NCBI RefSeq assembly: GCF_014699035.1
Contig: NZ_JACXAA010000003.1
Coordinates: 310,001-374,000, forward strand
Reading direction: 5' to 3'
Source: Spirosoma validum
GTDB taxonomy: Bacteria > Bacteroidota > Bacteroidia > Cytophagales > Spirosomataceae
Length of the DNA: 64,000 bases
The notes under the pieces were generated by a model that saw only the letters and a list, made by a program, of their open reading frames with translations, was not told the DNA's origin and ran no database searches. A program made the translations under genes and the position numbers. Below, piece by piece: positions 8,793 through 18,370 of the stretch (position 1 is the stretch's first letter; each line of letters starts with the position of its first letter).

Positions 8793-10442
8793 ATGAATCG
8801 GCAAAAAAATCGGGAGCGGCTGCGGCAGGAAACATTTGATCTCTGTATTATTGGTGCGGGTGCCAGTGGTGCCGGTGCCGCTTTAGACGCGGCTCTCCGT
8901 GGGTATCGGGTTGCGCTGATCGACCGGGGAGACTTTGCGGGCGAAACCTCATCGCGGTCAACGAAACTGATTCATGGGGGTGTCCGGTACCTGGAACAAG
9001 CCATCAAAAAACTTGATCTGGCACAATTGCGTCAGGTTCGTCATGGTCTGGCCGAACGTCGGACGGTGATTCGGAACGCTCCCCATCTGGCGCATCCGTT
9101 AGCCATTCTTACGCCTGTTTTCAGTTGGTTCGAGGGAATGTACATGACCATCGGGCTAACGCTCTATGATTTGATTTCCGGGCAGGATTCATTGCCGAAA
9201 GGTAGCTGGCTCAGTAAAGCGCAGGCGCTCGACAAAAGCCCAATGCTGACCCGGCAGATGCATTCGGCGGTGCTTTATTACGACGGTCAGTTCAACGATG
9301 CTCGCTACGCTTTAGCGCTTGCCCACTCGGCCGACGAAGCTGGGGCTGTGGTTGTGAACTACGCAGCCGTCACAGACTTCAGGAAAGAGAGCGGACGTAT
9401 CAACGCTGCTATAGTTCAGGACCAGTTTACGGGCGAAACAATCGATGTTCGGGCAACCGTTTTTCTAAACTGTACGGGTCCTTATGCTGACAGCGTTCGG
9501 TTACTGGCAAACCCCGATCTGGATCAGCGCATTCGTCCCAGTAAAGGTGTTCATATTGTTCTGCCTCGCGAAACGCTAAACAGTGACTACGCTATCCTAA
9601 TTCCGAAAACAACCGATGGCCGGGTGGTTTTTGCCATTCCGTTTGGCGATAAGGTTTTCGTCGGAACGACCGACAACGATTATTCGGATTTAAATCAGGA
9701 GCCCGTTCTGGAGCCCTCAGAAGTTGATTACCTGCTTGAAACGGTACGGCCTTATCTGGATAAAACGCCGGAACGTAGTGAAGTTCAGTCTGGGTTTGGC
9801 GGGATACGTCCATTGATTGTTAGCAGTCGTGCTGATACCAAAACTTTGCTTCGCGATCATGAAGTTGAACATGACACGACGTCAGGTCTGCTGAGTTTGC
9901 TGGGTGGTAAGTGGACAACGTACCGGGTTATGGCGCAGGATGCGATCGACTGGGTGGGTGAACTGCTGAATAAGTCCGCGAAAAGTAGTACGGAAACACA
10001 TTACTTAGTTGGTGGTGAAAACTACAAGTATGCCGATTGGCAGCGCCTGCAAAACCAGTACAACCTTCCTGCCGAAGTATGTCAGCATTTAATGCGGACG
10101 TATGGCAATCGTGCCGATCAGGTAGCACAGTTAACACAGCAACCCGCGCTGGCAAATAAACTGACCGATAGCCAGCCGTTTATCAACGCTGAAGTAGTTT
10201 ATCAAGTGCGTGAAGAAATGGCCGTTACACCCCGCGACGTACTGGCACGCCGGTGGCGGCTCGAACTTTCTGACTGGCAACTAACGGCTCAGCTTGCTCC
10301 GCAAGTGGCTGATCTGATGGCTACTGAATTAGACTGGAGCGATGCGTATCGCGTTGAGCAGATTCGTGCGTATCAACACCAGCTCAATACGTTTATGACC
10401 CGAGCCGGCCTAACCCACGAACGGACAGAAGCATTGACCTAG
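8793..10442 (+). CDS. glpD: aerobic FAD-dependent glycerol-3-phosphate dehydrogenase
   Basis: Oxidises sn-glycerol-3-phosphate to dihydroxyacetone phosphate and passes electrons to quinone. 549 residues. The N-terminal FAD-binding motif is GAGASGAGAALDAALRG, followed by the strongly conserved GlpD block ETSSRSTKLIHGGVRYLE. GGIRPLI and LLGGKWTTYR in the second half match the FAD-binding and substrate region, and the C-terminal domain includes EEMAVTPRDVLARR. It is a peripheral inner-membrane enzyme. No glpK or glpF lies next to it, so it stands alone. It converges with the sugar dehydrogenase gene across an inverted repeat at 10529-10600. Confidence 0.95.
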   Translation: MNRQKNRERLRQETFDLCIIGAGASGAGAALDAALRGYRVALIDRGDFAGETSSRSTKLIHGGVRYLEQAIKKLDLAQLRQVRHGLAERRTVIRNAPHLAHPLAILTPVFSWFEGMYMTIGLTLYDLISGQDSLPKGSWLSKAQALDKSPMLTRQMHSAVLYYDGQFNDARYALALAHSADEAGAVVVNYAAVTDFRKESGRINAAIVQDQFTGETIDVRATVFLNCTGPYADSVRLLANPDLDQRIRPSKGVHIVLPRETLNSDYAILIPKTTDGRVVFAIPFGDKVFVGTTDNDYSDLNQEPVLEPSEVDYLLETVRPYLDKTPERSEVQSGFGGIRPLIVSSRADTKTLLRDHEVEHDTTSGLLSLLGGKWTTYRVMAQDAIDWVGELLNKSAKSSTETHYLVGGENYKYADWQRLQNQYNLPAEVCQHLMRTYGNRADQVAQLTQQPALANKLTDSQPFINAEVVYQVREEMAVTPRDVLARRWRLELSDWQLTAQLAPQVADLMATELDWSDAYRVEQIRAYQHQLNTFMTRAGLTHERTEALT

Positions 10443-10528
10443 ACGTGCTAAGACAATCTGGCGTCACTCGCTAGTGCGGTCTCTATAGACGTCAACAAAA
10501 TTTAATCAATGCGACTCGCATTAAGCCA

Positions 10529-10600
10529 TTCGACCCCTGCGGGGTCAAATGTTTATAGCAATTATTAGTTCTATAAGCATCTGACCCCGCAGGGGTCGAA
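10529..10600. repeat. long intergenic inverted repeat (hairpin C, family with F)
   Basis: Arms at 10529-10558 and 10571-10600 match at 28 of 30 positions around a 12-base loop. Each arm contains a self-complementary GACCCC-TGC-GGGGTC core followed by a TTTATAG segment. It sits between two convergent genes (glpD and the sugar dehydrogenase). The same architecture with changed bases recurs at 44672-44743. Confidence 0.9.
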
Positions 10601-10619
10601 CAAAATACTATCGTATTTC

Positions 10620-11783
10620 TTAGTTTGGTACAACACGAACGATTCGGCCAGGTCCTTCGAGCGATACATACAGGTTGCCGTCAGGTCCCTGCTTGACGTT
10701 ACGTATACGCTGGCCTGTTAGCAGTTTAGTTTCTCCCGTGATCTGATTGTTGCTGAGTGTCAGGATACTCAAGTATTCCTCCGCCAGCGCACCCGTCACC
10801 AGACTACCTTTCAGACTACCGAATTTGTCGCTCGTGATAAACGCCAAACCGCTGGTGCCTATAGATGGGGTCCAGGTGTGGATAGGTGCCTGAATGCCGT
10901 CGCGGGTGGGGCTTTCCGATATGATAGTACCGTCGTAATTAACACCGTACGAAACCAGTGGCCACCCGTAATTGGCACCTTTCTGAATGATATTAACCTC
11001 GTCCCCGCCTTTCGGACCGTGTTCCGTTGACCATAGCTGGTTCGTCGCCGGATTGAAGGCCAATCCCTGCGGATTCCGATTGCCATACGCATAAACCGTC
11101 GTGGGGGTCGTGTTGCCTGGTAAGATGGGATTGTCGGATGGAACCTGACCACTGTCAGTCATGCGGTGAATTTTACCCCAGCCAGTGTTCACGTTCTGGG
11201 CATTCTGGTTAGGCGATGAAGCGCCACCATACGTGCGCGGACCGCCTTCGCCTACGCTCAGGTACAACATGTTGTCTGGGCCAAACTCGATACGACTACC
11301 GTAGTGACCCTGCCAGGCATTCGTAGCATCCGTCTGAAAAATCGTCGACAAGTCAGTAATTTGGTTGTTGGCTACTTTGAACCGCACCAAGTTCAGGCGT
11401 CCTGACTGCGTACCCGCTGTAGAGCCCGCGTAGGTGGCGTAGATCCAGCCGTTGCTGGCGTACTGCGGATGCACCCGTAAGTCAAGTAAGCCGCCCTGCC
11501 CCGCCGTGTAAATGTCACCAGGCAATCCTGTCAGCTCAGTGGGCGTAGTGGAGCCGTTGGTTAGTCGATAGAGTCGTCCTCGCTTTTCGGTAAAGAGCAG
11601 ATCGCCGTTAGGCAAAAAATCCATGCCCCAGATGATCTCATAGCCTGCCAGCACGGTTTGAACCTGAAAGTTGGCTGGTATCGGTGCGGGCGTTGTGTCA
11701 TGGTCGGCCACTTGCTGGCAACTGCTAAACAGACTGGCACCCACGATTAGGGCACTCAGTACGGATAAAGTTTGCTTTTTCAT
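10620..11783 (-). CDS. PQQ-dependent soluble aldose/glucose dehydrogenase-like lipoprotein
   Basis: 387 residues starting with a lipoprotein signal (LFSSC at about 18-22). The mature part is a six-bladed beta-propeller of the GSDH/YliI family: WGMDFLPNGDLLFTEKRGRL opens it, VGEGGP and TEHGPKGGDEVN are the typical active-site and calcium/PQQ-binding blocks, and it ends VSLEGPGRIVRV. Family knowledge predicts PQQ-dependent oxidation of aldose sugars at the cell surface. PQQ synthesis genes are not in the window, so the cofactor may be imported. It is transcribed alone. Confidence 0.85.
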   Translation of the reverse strand: MKKQTLSVLSALIVGASLFSSCQQVADHDTTPAPIPANFQVQTVLAGYEIIWGMDFLPNGDLLFTEKRGRLYRLTNGSTTPTELTGLPGDIYTAGQGGLLDLRVHPQYASNGWIYATYAGSTAGTQSGRLNLVRFKVANNQITDLSTIFQTDATNAWQGHYGSRIEFGPDNMLYLSVGEGGPRTYGGASSPNQNAQNVNTGWGKIHRMTDSGQVPSDNPILPGNTTPTTVYAYGNRNPQGLAFNPATNQLWSTEHGPKGGDEVNIIQKGANYGWPLVSYGVNYDGTIISESPTRDGIQAPIHTWTPSIGTSGLAFITSDKFGSLKGSLVTGALAEEYLSILTLSNNQITGETKLLTGQRIRNVKQGPDGNLYVSLEGPGRIVRVVPN

Positions 11784-11920
11784 ACGTTGATTTTAATCTC
11801 TTTTTAATCTAAACGTATGTAAAGCGGATTTGTTGAATGAGAAAGTGGTCTGCCGAACGAATGGGCTTTGTTTCTTTAGCCATTCCTTCAACAGACCACT
11901 GCTCTAATCCAATCTCTTAA

Positions 11921-13441
11921 TTACGCCGTTAACGACCAGCCCTGACGGTACTCACGCTTCACGAATTGATTCGCTTCGTCAAAATTGGTGATCTTCATGT
12001 TTTTGCCATCCCATGACAGTTGCTTCCGACCTGGGTAGGTAAATCCTTTTCCATCAGCTTTTGGCGTGCGAACTGTATAGCTACGAATCGCTAAGTTCCC
12101 CATCAGAACGGATTCAGTAAGCGGACCGGCGAAATCGAACGAAGAGGTAAGCGCCTTGTGCTCTTTGCTATTGAAACCTGCCTTGCAGGCTTCGGTCCAC
12201 AGCACCTGGTGTCCATTTTCAGGTAGCGGCTTGGAACCATCCGCAGGCTTCGGTTTTGGGTCACCCACTATTTTCTTTCCATCTTTTGTGTAAAGCTTCG
12301 GGTCCTCGCCGTACATCCCACAGATGAGCAAGCCTTTGTCGCCGTGGATAAGAACACCGTTTTCGCCATTTTCGGGCATAGGTTCACCTTCAGGCAGCAT
12401 ATCCGGACGGAAAGGACGCAGACCGCCATCCTCCCAGATCATTTTTACGACCGACTTATTTTTAGCCGTTGCCGGGAATTTTAATTCCACATGCGATGAG
12501 GGCGGGCAACCTTCAGGAATATACTCGGGTGTCCAGTCTTTCAGGAATACCTGGCCAATGCTGGTTTCAACCTCAGTTGGGTAACCGAGTCCGAGTACCC
12601 GGAACGGCGTATCCATGATGTGACAACCGATATCGCCCAGGGCGCCCGCACCAAAATTCCACCAGCCACGCCATTTGAATGGGTGATAAGCGGGCGTATA
12701 CCCAACTTTCTGCGCGGGACCGAGCCACAGATCCCAATCCAGATCGACAGGTACCTGCTCAACTGCCGGTGGCACGGGAATGCCCTGCGGCCAAACGGGA
12801 CGGTTGGTCCAGAGGTTAACGGTATGCACAGTGCCCAGCAGGCCTTTGTCGAACCAATCCACCATTTGCTTCTGCTGCGGATTCGATGAGCCCTGATTGC
12901 CCATTTGCGTAACGACTTTGTATTTGCGGGCGGCCTCGGTCAGCATCCGGGCTTCGTAAATATTGTGGGTCAGCGGTTTCTGTACGTACACGTGTTTCCC
13001 GCGCTGCATAGCGGCCATTGCCACAACAGCGTGCGTATGGTCGGCGGTCGAAACCGTAACGGCGTCGATGGCTTTGCCTTCTTTATCGAGCATTTCCCGG
13101 AAATCTTTGTAGCGTTTTGCGTTCGGATGTTTCTCGAAATTTTCTTTAACGCGGGGCAGACCCCAGTCGACGTCGCAAAGCGCTACGATGTTATTCGCGC
13201 CATTGTTATACGAATTGTTGGTATCGCTAAAGCCTTTACCACCAAAGCCAACACCTGCAATATTTAGTTTATCGCTGGGAGCAATGAAACCTTTACCACC
13301 GAGTACGTGACGAGGTACGATAAAGAAGCCTGCCGTAGCCAAAGCGCCCGCCTGAAGAAACTGACGGCGCGTCGTGCCCTGCGTGGACGCGCCTGAGTTA
13401 GTTTGCCCAGACGTTGGCGTTGAGTTATCTGATTGGTTCAT
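11921..13441 (-). CDS. Tat-exported Gfo/Idh/MocA-family oxidoreductase
   Basis: 506 residues. The N-terminus has a twin-arginine signal (TTRRQFLQAGALATAGFF). It is followed by an NAD(P)-binding Rossmann fold (LNIAGVGFGGKG), the family block VSTADHTHAVVAMAAMQRGK, and HVYVQKPLTHNIYEA, in which the K-P dyad is the usual catalytic lysine motif. The C-terminal half holds the substrate sheet, with GDIGCHIMDTPF in the conserved histidine position. Exported members in Bacteroidota are thought to act on sugars or sugar derivatives in the periplasm with a tightly bound nicotinamide cofactor; the substrate is unknown here. It appears monocistronic. Confidence 0.85.
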   Translation of the reverse strand: MNQSDNSTPTSGQTNSGASTQGTTRRQFLQAGALATAGFFIVPRHVLGGKGFIAPSDKLNIAGVGFGGKGFSDTNNSYNNGANNIVALCDVDWGLPRVKENFEKHPNAKRYKDFREMLDKEGKAIDAVTVSTADHTHAVVAMAAMQRGKHVYVQKPLTHNIYEARMLTEAARKYKVVTQMGNQGSSNPQQKQMVDWFDKGLLGTVHTVNLWTNRPVWPQGIPVPPAVEQVPVDLDWDLWLGPAQKVGYTPAYHPFKWRGWWNFGAGALGDIGCHIMDTPFRVLGLGYPTEVETSIGQVFLKDWTPEYIPEGCPPSSHVELKFPATAKNKSVVKMIWEDGGLRPFRPDMLPEGEPMPENGENGVLIHGDKGLLICGMYGEDPKLYTKDGKKIVGDPKPKPADGSKPLPENGHQVLWTEACKAGFNSKEHKALTSSFDFAGPLTESVLMGNLAIRSYTVRTPKADGKGFTYPGRKQLSWDGKNMKITNFDEANQFVKREYRQGWSLTA

Positions 13442-13505
13442 GAGAAACGTATAGGAGTTGTATTAATTGATAAGGGAATATCAGGCGAAATTTACCCAAT
13501 TGTTG

Positions 13506-14261
13506 TTATGATTTTTCCGCTATCAGATACATTTGCTGATCCCCCAACTGGTAATCCGTCTTTTCCGTCGAATTATAAACAGCAATGGTTCGTAATCCAT
13601 ACTTATTCAGTAGTCGCTTCACTTCAGAAAGGGTATAGACGTAATGCTTGAAGTAATGCACCTCAGTCCGGTCTGCCTTGGTATACGTAATCTCCGTTGC
13701 CATGTAGCTGTCACCAACCACGTACGAATTGCGGATGTCCATAATTAAATCGCCAAGTAGGTAGTGCCCTGTATGGGGAAAGTTGGGCAGAATACTCTCG
13801 GCGACCAGCCCCGAATTTATCACAAACCGGGCTCCTGGCTTCAGGGCGTTCGCTACCTTCTTCACAAAGACGCTCATTCCCTTAGCATTGACGTAGCCAA
13901 AACTGTTGCCCAGGCAGTAGGCACCATCAAAAGAATTTCCGATTGGCGTTGTCAATAAATCACCCTGAATGACTTGGATGGGCAATTGTTCAGAGGCTAT
14001 TTGTTGCTGTAACGCCAGAAGAAATTCAGCGGAGATATCAATGCCTGTCAGCATAAAACCCCGCTTTGCCAACTCAACAGCGTGCCGGCCGTTTCCACAA
14101 GGGATGTCGAGTAACGTAGCACCCGGTTGTGTGGCTAACGTATCAATCAGGAAGTTCACTTCCCGTTCGGTCACTGCTTCCAGAGGAGCTTTTGTCCACA
14201 TTTCGCAGTTCAGATCCGAGAAAAAATCAGTATACCAATTATCGTTAATCGTAATGTTCAT
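13506..14261 (-). CDS. class I SAM-dependent methyltransferase
   Basis: 251 residues, no signal peptide. Motif I is LLDIPCGNGRHAVELA near residue 55, followed by the acidic end of strand 2 in LTGIDISAEF, and motif II in GAYCLGNSFGYV. This is the general Methyltransf_25/11 Rossmann type; the target molecule cannot be deduced. The gene lies 65 bases downstream of the Gfo/Idh gene start on the same strand, so the two could be co-transcribed with the methyltransferase first, but there is no functional link visible. Confidence 0.85.
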   Translation of the reverse strand: MNITINDNWYTDFFSDLNCEMWTKAPLEAVTEREVNFLIDTLATQPGATLLDIPCGNGRHAVELAKRGFMLTGIDISAEFLLALQQQIASEQLPIQVIQGDLLTTPIGNSFDGAYCLGNSFGYVNAKGMSVFVKKVANALKPGARFVINSGLVAESILPNFPHTGHYLLGDLIMDIRNSYVVGDSYMATEITYTKADRTEVHYFKHYVYTLSEVKRLLNKYGLRTIAVYNSTEKTDYQLGDQQMYLIAEKS

Positions 14262-14587
14262 TGTCTGAAAAAGTGTTAATGGCTAAAAGACTGCTAACTG
14301 GGCAGACGTTTAGCTTGAAGAAATAGGGAAAGACGTTAAGACGTAATTCTTCTGAAGAGAAGTAGAGGCACGCGTACATGGCTTATATCAAACCGATACA
14401 GTGCCAGAAGAGCATACAAAACTGCCAGCCCGCATAAGCAGGCCCTGAAAGAGAAGGAAAAAAGACCGTATCAGCAGCCCGGCCGTTTGGGCCTAAACCA
14501 AGGAGATCACAGGCGAATCTGTTTTGAGCCGTAAAAGTACGGAAGCAGTAAAAGAGGGAAAAGTTGTTTTGAGCGAGCGGTAGCTGG
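14262..14587. other. 326-base gap with no recognised feature
   Basis: This gap lies between the methyltransferase start and the truC stop. I see short self-complementary stretches (for example CCGTA..TACGG near 14532-14545) but no long hairpin, tRNA or convincing small gene. A 73-codon minus-strand frame that runs into truC has no family resemblance and I regard it as chance. Confidence 0.5.
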
Positions 14588-15310
14588 TTAGTTGTCAACT
14601 CCAAACAAACCTCTCATCATTCGCTCAAATTCGGCCTGCCAGGGAGCCGTGATTGTAATCCGTTCCGACGTAACGGGGTGCGTAAATTCAATCTGCTGAG
14701 CGTGGAGCAGCATGGTATTCATGTCGAATTGATCCTTGAATAACTTGTTCTGTTTGTTACAGCCGTGCGGACGGTCACCAATAATTGGGTGCAGAATGTG
14801 GGCCATGTGTTTGCGTAACTGATGCATTCGTCCGGTGGTGGGCGTGAGTTCTACCAGCGAGTAACGGGACGTAGCGTGTTTGCCAAATGGTAGCGGAACC
14901 TCCGTTCGTTGAAGCGTTTTCAGGAACGTAACGGCATACTGTATAGTACCGTCATCGCGCCGGAGGGGGTAATCGATTGTTTGCTCATCTGGCGTGTAGC
15001 CTCTCACAATCGCTACGTATGTTTTTTGAACCTTACCTTCGGCAAAGAGAATCTGCATAGTTGAGTTCATGGCTTCAGTAAGCGCGAAAAGAAGCACTCC
15101 GCCTGTTTTTCGGTCCAATCGGTGAACGGGATAGACGCGCTGGCCCAACTGATCCCGTAGCAATTGCACGGCAAATTCGCTGGCGTCGCTGGCAATCGGC
15201 GACCGGTGGACAAGCAGCCCGTGCGGTTTGTTGATCGCGACTAAATCAGCAGACTGATAGAGTAGGGGAAGGGGTTGGGCTAGACTGATTGGCGGAGGCT
15301 GCGGTTGCAT
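14588..15310 (-). CDS. truC: tRNA pseudouridine(65) synthase TruC
   Basis: Isomerises uridine 65 in tRNA to pseudouridine. From the ATG at 15310 it has 240 residues; an upstream in-frame ATG at 15337 would add nine residues with no homology value. The RluA-family catalytic block is HRLDRKTGGVLLF, with the aspartate of HRLD as nucleophile. LVAINKPHGLLVHRS near the start and GRMHQLRKHMAHILHPIIGD in the second half match TruC rather than RluC/D, and there is no S4 domain. A -7 promoter element lies at 15358-15365 on the minus strand. It is divergent from the gene at 15372. Confidence 0.9.
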   Translation of the reverse strand: MQPQPPPISLAQPLPLLYQSADLVAINKPHGLLVHRSPIASDASEFAVQLLRDQLGQRVYPVHRLDRKTGGVLLFALTEAMNSTMQILFAEGKVQKTYVAIVRGYTPDEQTIDYPLRRDDGTIQYAVTFLKTLQRTEVPLPFGKHATSRYSLVELTPTTGRMHQLRKHMAHILHPIIGDRPHGCNKQNKLFKDQFDMNTMLLHAQQIEFTHPVTSERITITAPWQAEFERMMRGLFGVDN

Positions 15311-15357
15311 GGAATGAGTAAATAACGGGCTGCACATAACTTACGACCGTTATCGTG

Positions 15358-15365
15358 CAAACTTA
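15358..15365 (-). promoter_or_regulatory. -7 promoter element for truC
   Basis: Read on the minus strand the bases are TAAGTTTG, an exact TAnnTTTG match. The element lies 47 bases upstream of the chosen truC start at 15310. No -33 TTG at 17-23 base spacing is seen. Confidence 0.45.
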
Positions 15366-15371
15366 AAAACT

Positions 15372-16175
15372 ATGCAAGTTCGTCAGTCCGTCAAGAACCT
15401 TTGTCTTCTGACCAGTCTATTTTTCTCACTAACGAGTTTTGCTCAAAAAGCGACCGAACTCCGACGGTTTCAACTGGCTCAGGTTCAGCAGGGCGTGGCC
15501 GTCGACCCGGCGCATTTCTACGTCATTAACAATCATTCGCTGACCAAACATACAAAAGCCGACGGGAAGCAGATAGCAGCCTGGAACGATACAACCGGGC
15601 TGTTGAAACATATGAACAGCGGTGTCGTCATTGGACAAAAACTCTATTGCACCCACTCTAATTATCCGGACGTACCAATGGCTAGCTCCATCGAAATTTT
15701 CGATACGCGAACGCTGACGCACATTGGTACTCACAGTTTTGGCTTGTTTCCGGGTTCCGTAACCTGGGCTGACTTTTACCAGGGATACTGGTGGGTGGCG
15801 TTTGCCAATTACTCAAACAAGGCCATGGCCGAAGGTCGCGATAATCGCTGGACGACGCTGGTCAAGTTTACCGAAAACTGGCAGCAGCTTGAGTCCTGGG
15901 CGTTTCCTGCGAACGTATTGCAGGCGTTTGCTTCGTACAGTACGTCGGGGGGCACCTGGGGATCAGACGGGCTCATTTACTGCACGGGCCACGACAAACC
16001 GGAGCTGTACGTCCTGAAACTACCCGAACGAGGTCATACGCTTCAGTACGTAAAAACCATTCCAACCCTCAGCGAAGGCCAGGCTTTTGCCATCGATCGT
16101 AGTATCAAAAACAAACAGGTGTTGTATGGCATTACGCGCAACGATAACTACGTCATTGTCTCAGTTATCGACTAA
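15372..16175 (+). CDS. secreted beta-propeller-like protein of unknown function
   Basis: 267 residues with a signal peptide ending SLTSFAQ. The mature protein has repeating short strands with motifs such as GVAVDPAHFYVINN, NSGVVIGQKLYCTHSNYPDVP, SVTWADFYQGYWWVAFANY and WGSDGLIYCTGHDKPELYVL. These are spaced like blades of a YncE/SMP-30-type propeller. I see no catalytic motif and cannot assign a ligand. It is convergent with the epimerase-like gene at 16184, with only eight bases between stops. Confidence 0.6.
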   Translation: MQVRQSVKNLCLLTSLFFSLTSFAQKATELRRFQLAQVQQGVAVDPAHFYVINNHSLTKHTKADGKQIAAWNDTTGLLKHMNSGVVIGQKLYCTHSNYPDVPMASSIEIFDTRTLTHIGTHSFGLFPGSVTWADFYQGYWWVAFANYSNKAMAEGRDNRWTTLVKFTENWQQLESWAFPANVLQAFASYSTSGGTWGSDGLIYCTGHDKPELYVLKLPERGHTLQYVKTIPTLSEGQAFAIDRSIKNKQVLYGITRNDNYVIVSVID

Positions 16176-16183
16176 GCGAGGCT

Positions 16184-16843
16184 TTACCGTTTCGCCAGAT
16201 CAACAATATCCTTCACTTCCAGAATTTGCTTTTCGTAGCCTTTCGTAACGGTTTTAATCATTGCCTGACCCACTTCCTGCAACGTACAGAAACCGGCCGG
16301 GTAAAGGGCTCGACCGATGGGGTAAAGCCAGGCAAGCAACTTGTAATAACTCTTCACATTTTTCTGACCAGGTACCGCTTTCATAAAGCCGGGTCGGAAC
16401 ATGTAGGCGTTTTTGAACAGGCGCATCAAGGCATTTTCGGTAGCGCCTTTTACGCGCGCCCAGGCGAGGCTCCCCTGTTCGCTGCTATCGGTACCCGCTC
16501 CCGTAACGTAGCAAAACGTCATTTCCGGATTGAGTTTTGCCAGCATTGTCGCTACGTTCATAGTAAGGTCGTATGTCAGGTGTTTATAATCCTCCTTGCT
16601 GATGCCAACGGAGGATACACCCAGACAGAAATAACAGGCATTATACCCAGTCAGTTGATGTTCGATGGGGGTTAGATTAAAGAAGTCTTTGTGGATGATT
16701 TCCGTTAATTTGGGATGCGATACGCCACCGGGCTTGCGGTTAATGACCAGCACTTGCTCCACATCGGGATGATTCAGGCATTCGAGCAGGACGCCTTCGC
16801 CCACCATGCCGGTAGCGCCGGTTATGATTGCTTTGATTTTCAT
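16184..16843 (-). CDS. atypical short-chain NAD(P)-binding protein (epimerase-like)
   Basis: 219 residues. The N-terminal Rossmann motif is ITGATGMVGEGVLLE (GxxGxxG). The middle has YFCLGVSSVG and CYVTGAGTDSSEQGSLAWARVKGATE, where T-S and K stand near the usual active-site positions but the normal YxxxK is not complete. Such proteins are close to the NAD(P)H-binding/oxidoreductase group (HTATIP2-like), often of uncertain activity. There is no signal peptide, so it is cytoplasmic. It is monocistronic. Confidence 0.75.
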   Translation of the reverse strand: MKIKAIITGATGMVGEGVLLECLNHPDVEQVLVINRKPGGVSHPKLTEIIHKDFFNLTPIEHQLTGYNACYFCLGVSSVGISKEDYKHLTYDLTMNVATMLAKLNPEMTFCYVTGAGTDSSEQGSLAWARVKGATENALMRLFKNAYMFRPGFMKAVPGQKNVKSYYKLLAWLYPIGRALYPAGFCTLQEVGQAMIKTVTKGYEKQILEVKDIVDLAKR

Positions 16844-16993
16844 GAGTAATGAATTGACGGAGAGTGATAACGAAATAACTACCCATCGCTCATTATGTTG
16901 ACCTGGCTAAATTTATCGGCTTGCCTAACAGTATCGAACTAGCTCAAAAATCCTTTAAACGCTAACTGGACTCATCGCTAACTCGTTCAATCT

Positions 16994-18364
16994 ATGCGAA
17001 ACGCACTTGCTTTTTTACTTATCTGGCTCCTCGCTCCTTGCACCCTGCTACTCGCACAAAGTCTTGTCAGCAACGGTCAGCGCGAGATTGTCTTTCGATC
17101 CGTGAATGTGATTCCAATGGATCGGGAACGTGTTTTGGAGAATCAAACGGTTGTCGTGAAAAATGGTCGTATCACGGCGCTGGGAAATGAGGGAAGCGTA
17201 AAGTTTGGCAACGATGCACTGGTCGTTGATGCGAAAGGTAAATACCTGACGCCGGGCTGGGCCGAAATCCACGCGCACGTACCGCCCATCGACGACATCG
17301 AGCCGATGAAAGAGGTGCTGACACTCTACCTGGTCAACGGAATCACCACCATTCGGGGCATGCTCGGTCACCCAAAACACCTCGAACTACGTAGTAAAAT
17401 AAACAGTGGCGAAATTCTCGGTCCGCACTTCTATGCGACGGGTCCATCCTTCAACGGACAGACTGTAAAAACCGCCGAGCGGGGTGCCGAAATGGTACGG
17501 GAGCAGAAAGCCGCCGGTTACGATTTTCTGAAACTGCATCCCGGCCTCACCAACGTAACGTTTCCGGCCATTGCGAAAACGGCTAAAGAGGTTGGCATTC
17601 CGTTTGTCGGACACGTATCGTTCAATGTGGGCGTTTGGCGAGCCATTGACGCTGGTTACTCGTCCATCGATCATCTGGACGGTTTTATCGAAGCCATCGT
17701 GCCCCGATCCGATACGTTAGCGGAGCAGGAAACCGGGTTGTTTGGCTCCTGGATTGCCTATCGTGCGGATGAATCGCAGATTCTGAAACTAGTGAAAGGC
17801 TTACGTGATAAGCACATTCGGGTGGTGCCGACGCAGGCCCTGGCTGAACGCTGGCTTTCGCCACTTCCGGCCGATGCTTTTGCCAGTGCGCCGGAGTTCA
17901 AATACATGAAACCCGAACAGATTACGAGTTGGGTCAATGCGAAAAATAGCTACAACAACAACCCGAATTTTTCCAAAGAACACGCTGAAAAACTGATCCA
18001 GATCCGTCGGAAATTGATTCTAGCGTGTCAGAAAAACGGTGTTGATATTTTGTTAGGCTCCGATGCGCCACAGGTCCTTAACGTGCCGGGTTTTTCAATC
18101 CATCACGAAATGAAGTACATGGTCGATGCAGGTCTGACGCCTTACGAAACGTTACGTACCGGAACCGTTAACGTAGCGTCGTATCTCAACAAGCCCGATT
18201 GGGGAACGATCAAGACGGGCAACGTATCGGATTTGGTGCTGCTCAGTGGTAATCCACTGAAAGACATTGGCCAGACCCGGAACATCGAAGGCGTCATGAT
18301 CGGCACGAACTGGCTGCCGAAAGACTACATCCAGAGTGAGTTGAAAAAGCTGGAGAAAAAATAA
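16994..18364 (+). CDS. secreted metal-dependent amidohydrolase
   Basis: 456 residues with a signal peptide (LLIWLLAPCTLLLAQ). The TIM-barrel metal site is visible: H93 and H95 in EIHAHVP, a lysine in YDFLKLHPG, histidines in VGHVSF and SIDHLDGF, and the aspartate in LLGSDAPQ. The order fits the imidazolonepropionase/prolidase-like (Xaa-Pro or cyclic imide) branch of the superfamily; the exact substrate is unknown. It is the second exported amidohydrolase in the window after the D-aminoacylase, with which it is not closely similar. A 29-bp perfect inverted repeat begins six bases after the stop. Confidence 0.85.
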   Translation: MRNALAFLLIWLLAPCTLLLAQSLVSNGQREIVFRSVNVIPMDRERVLENQTVVVKNGRITALGNEGSVKFGNDALVVDAKGKYLTPGWAEIHAHVPPIDDIEPMKEVLTLYLVNGITTIRGMLGHPKHLELRSKINSGEILGPHFYATGPSFNGQTVKTAERGAEMVREQKAAGYDFLKLHPGLTNVTFPAIAKTAKEVGIPFVGHVSFNVGVWRAIDAGYSSIDHLDGFIEAIVPRSDTLAEQETGLFGSWIAYRADESQILKLVKGLRDKHIRVVPTQALAERWLSPLPADAFASAPEFKYMKPEQITSWVNAKNSYNNNPNFSKEHAEKLIQIRRKLILACQKNGVDILLGSDAPQVLNVPGFSIHHEMKYMVDAGLTPYETLRTGTVNVASYLNKPDWGTIKTGNVSDLVLLSGNPLKDIGQTRNIEGVMIGTNWLPKDYIQSELKKLEKK

Positions 18365-18370
18365 GATTAG

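Noticed and set aside
14383-14604. 73-codon minus-strand frame after truC
   Set aside because: It overlaps the end of truC and has no recognisable domain or start signal.
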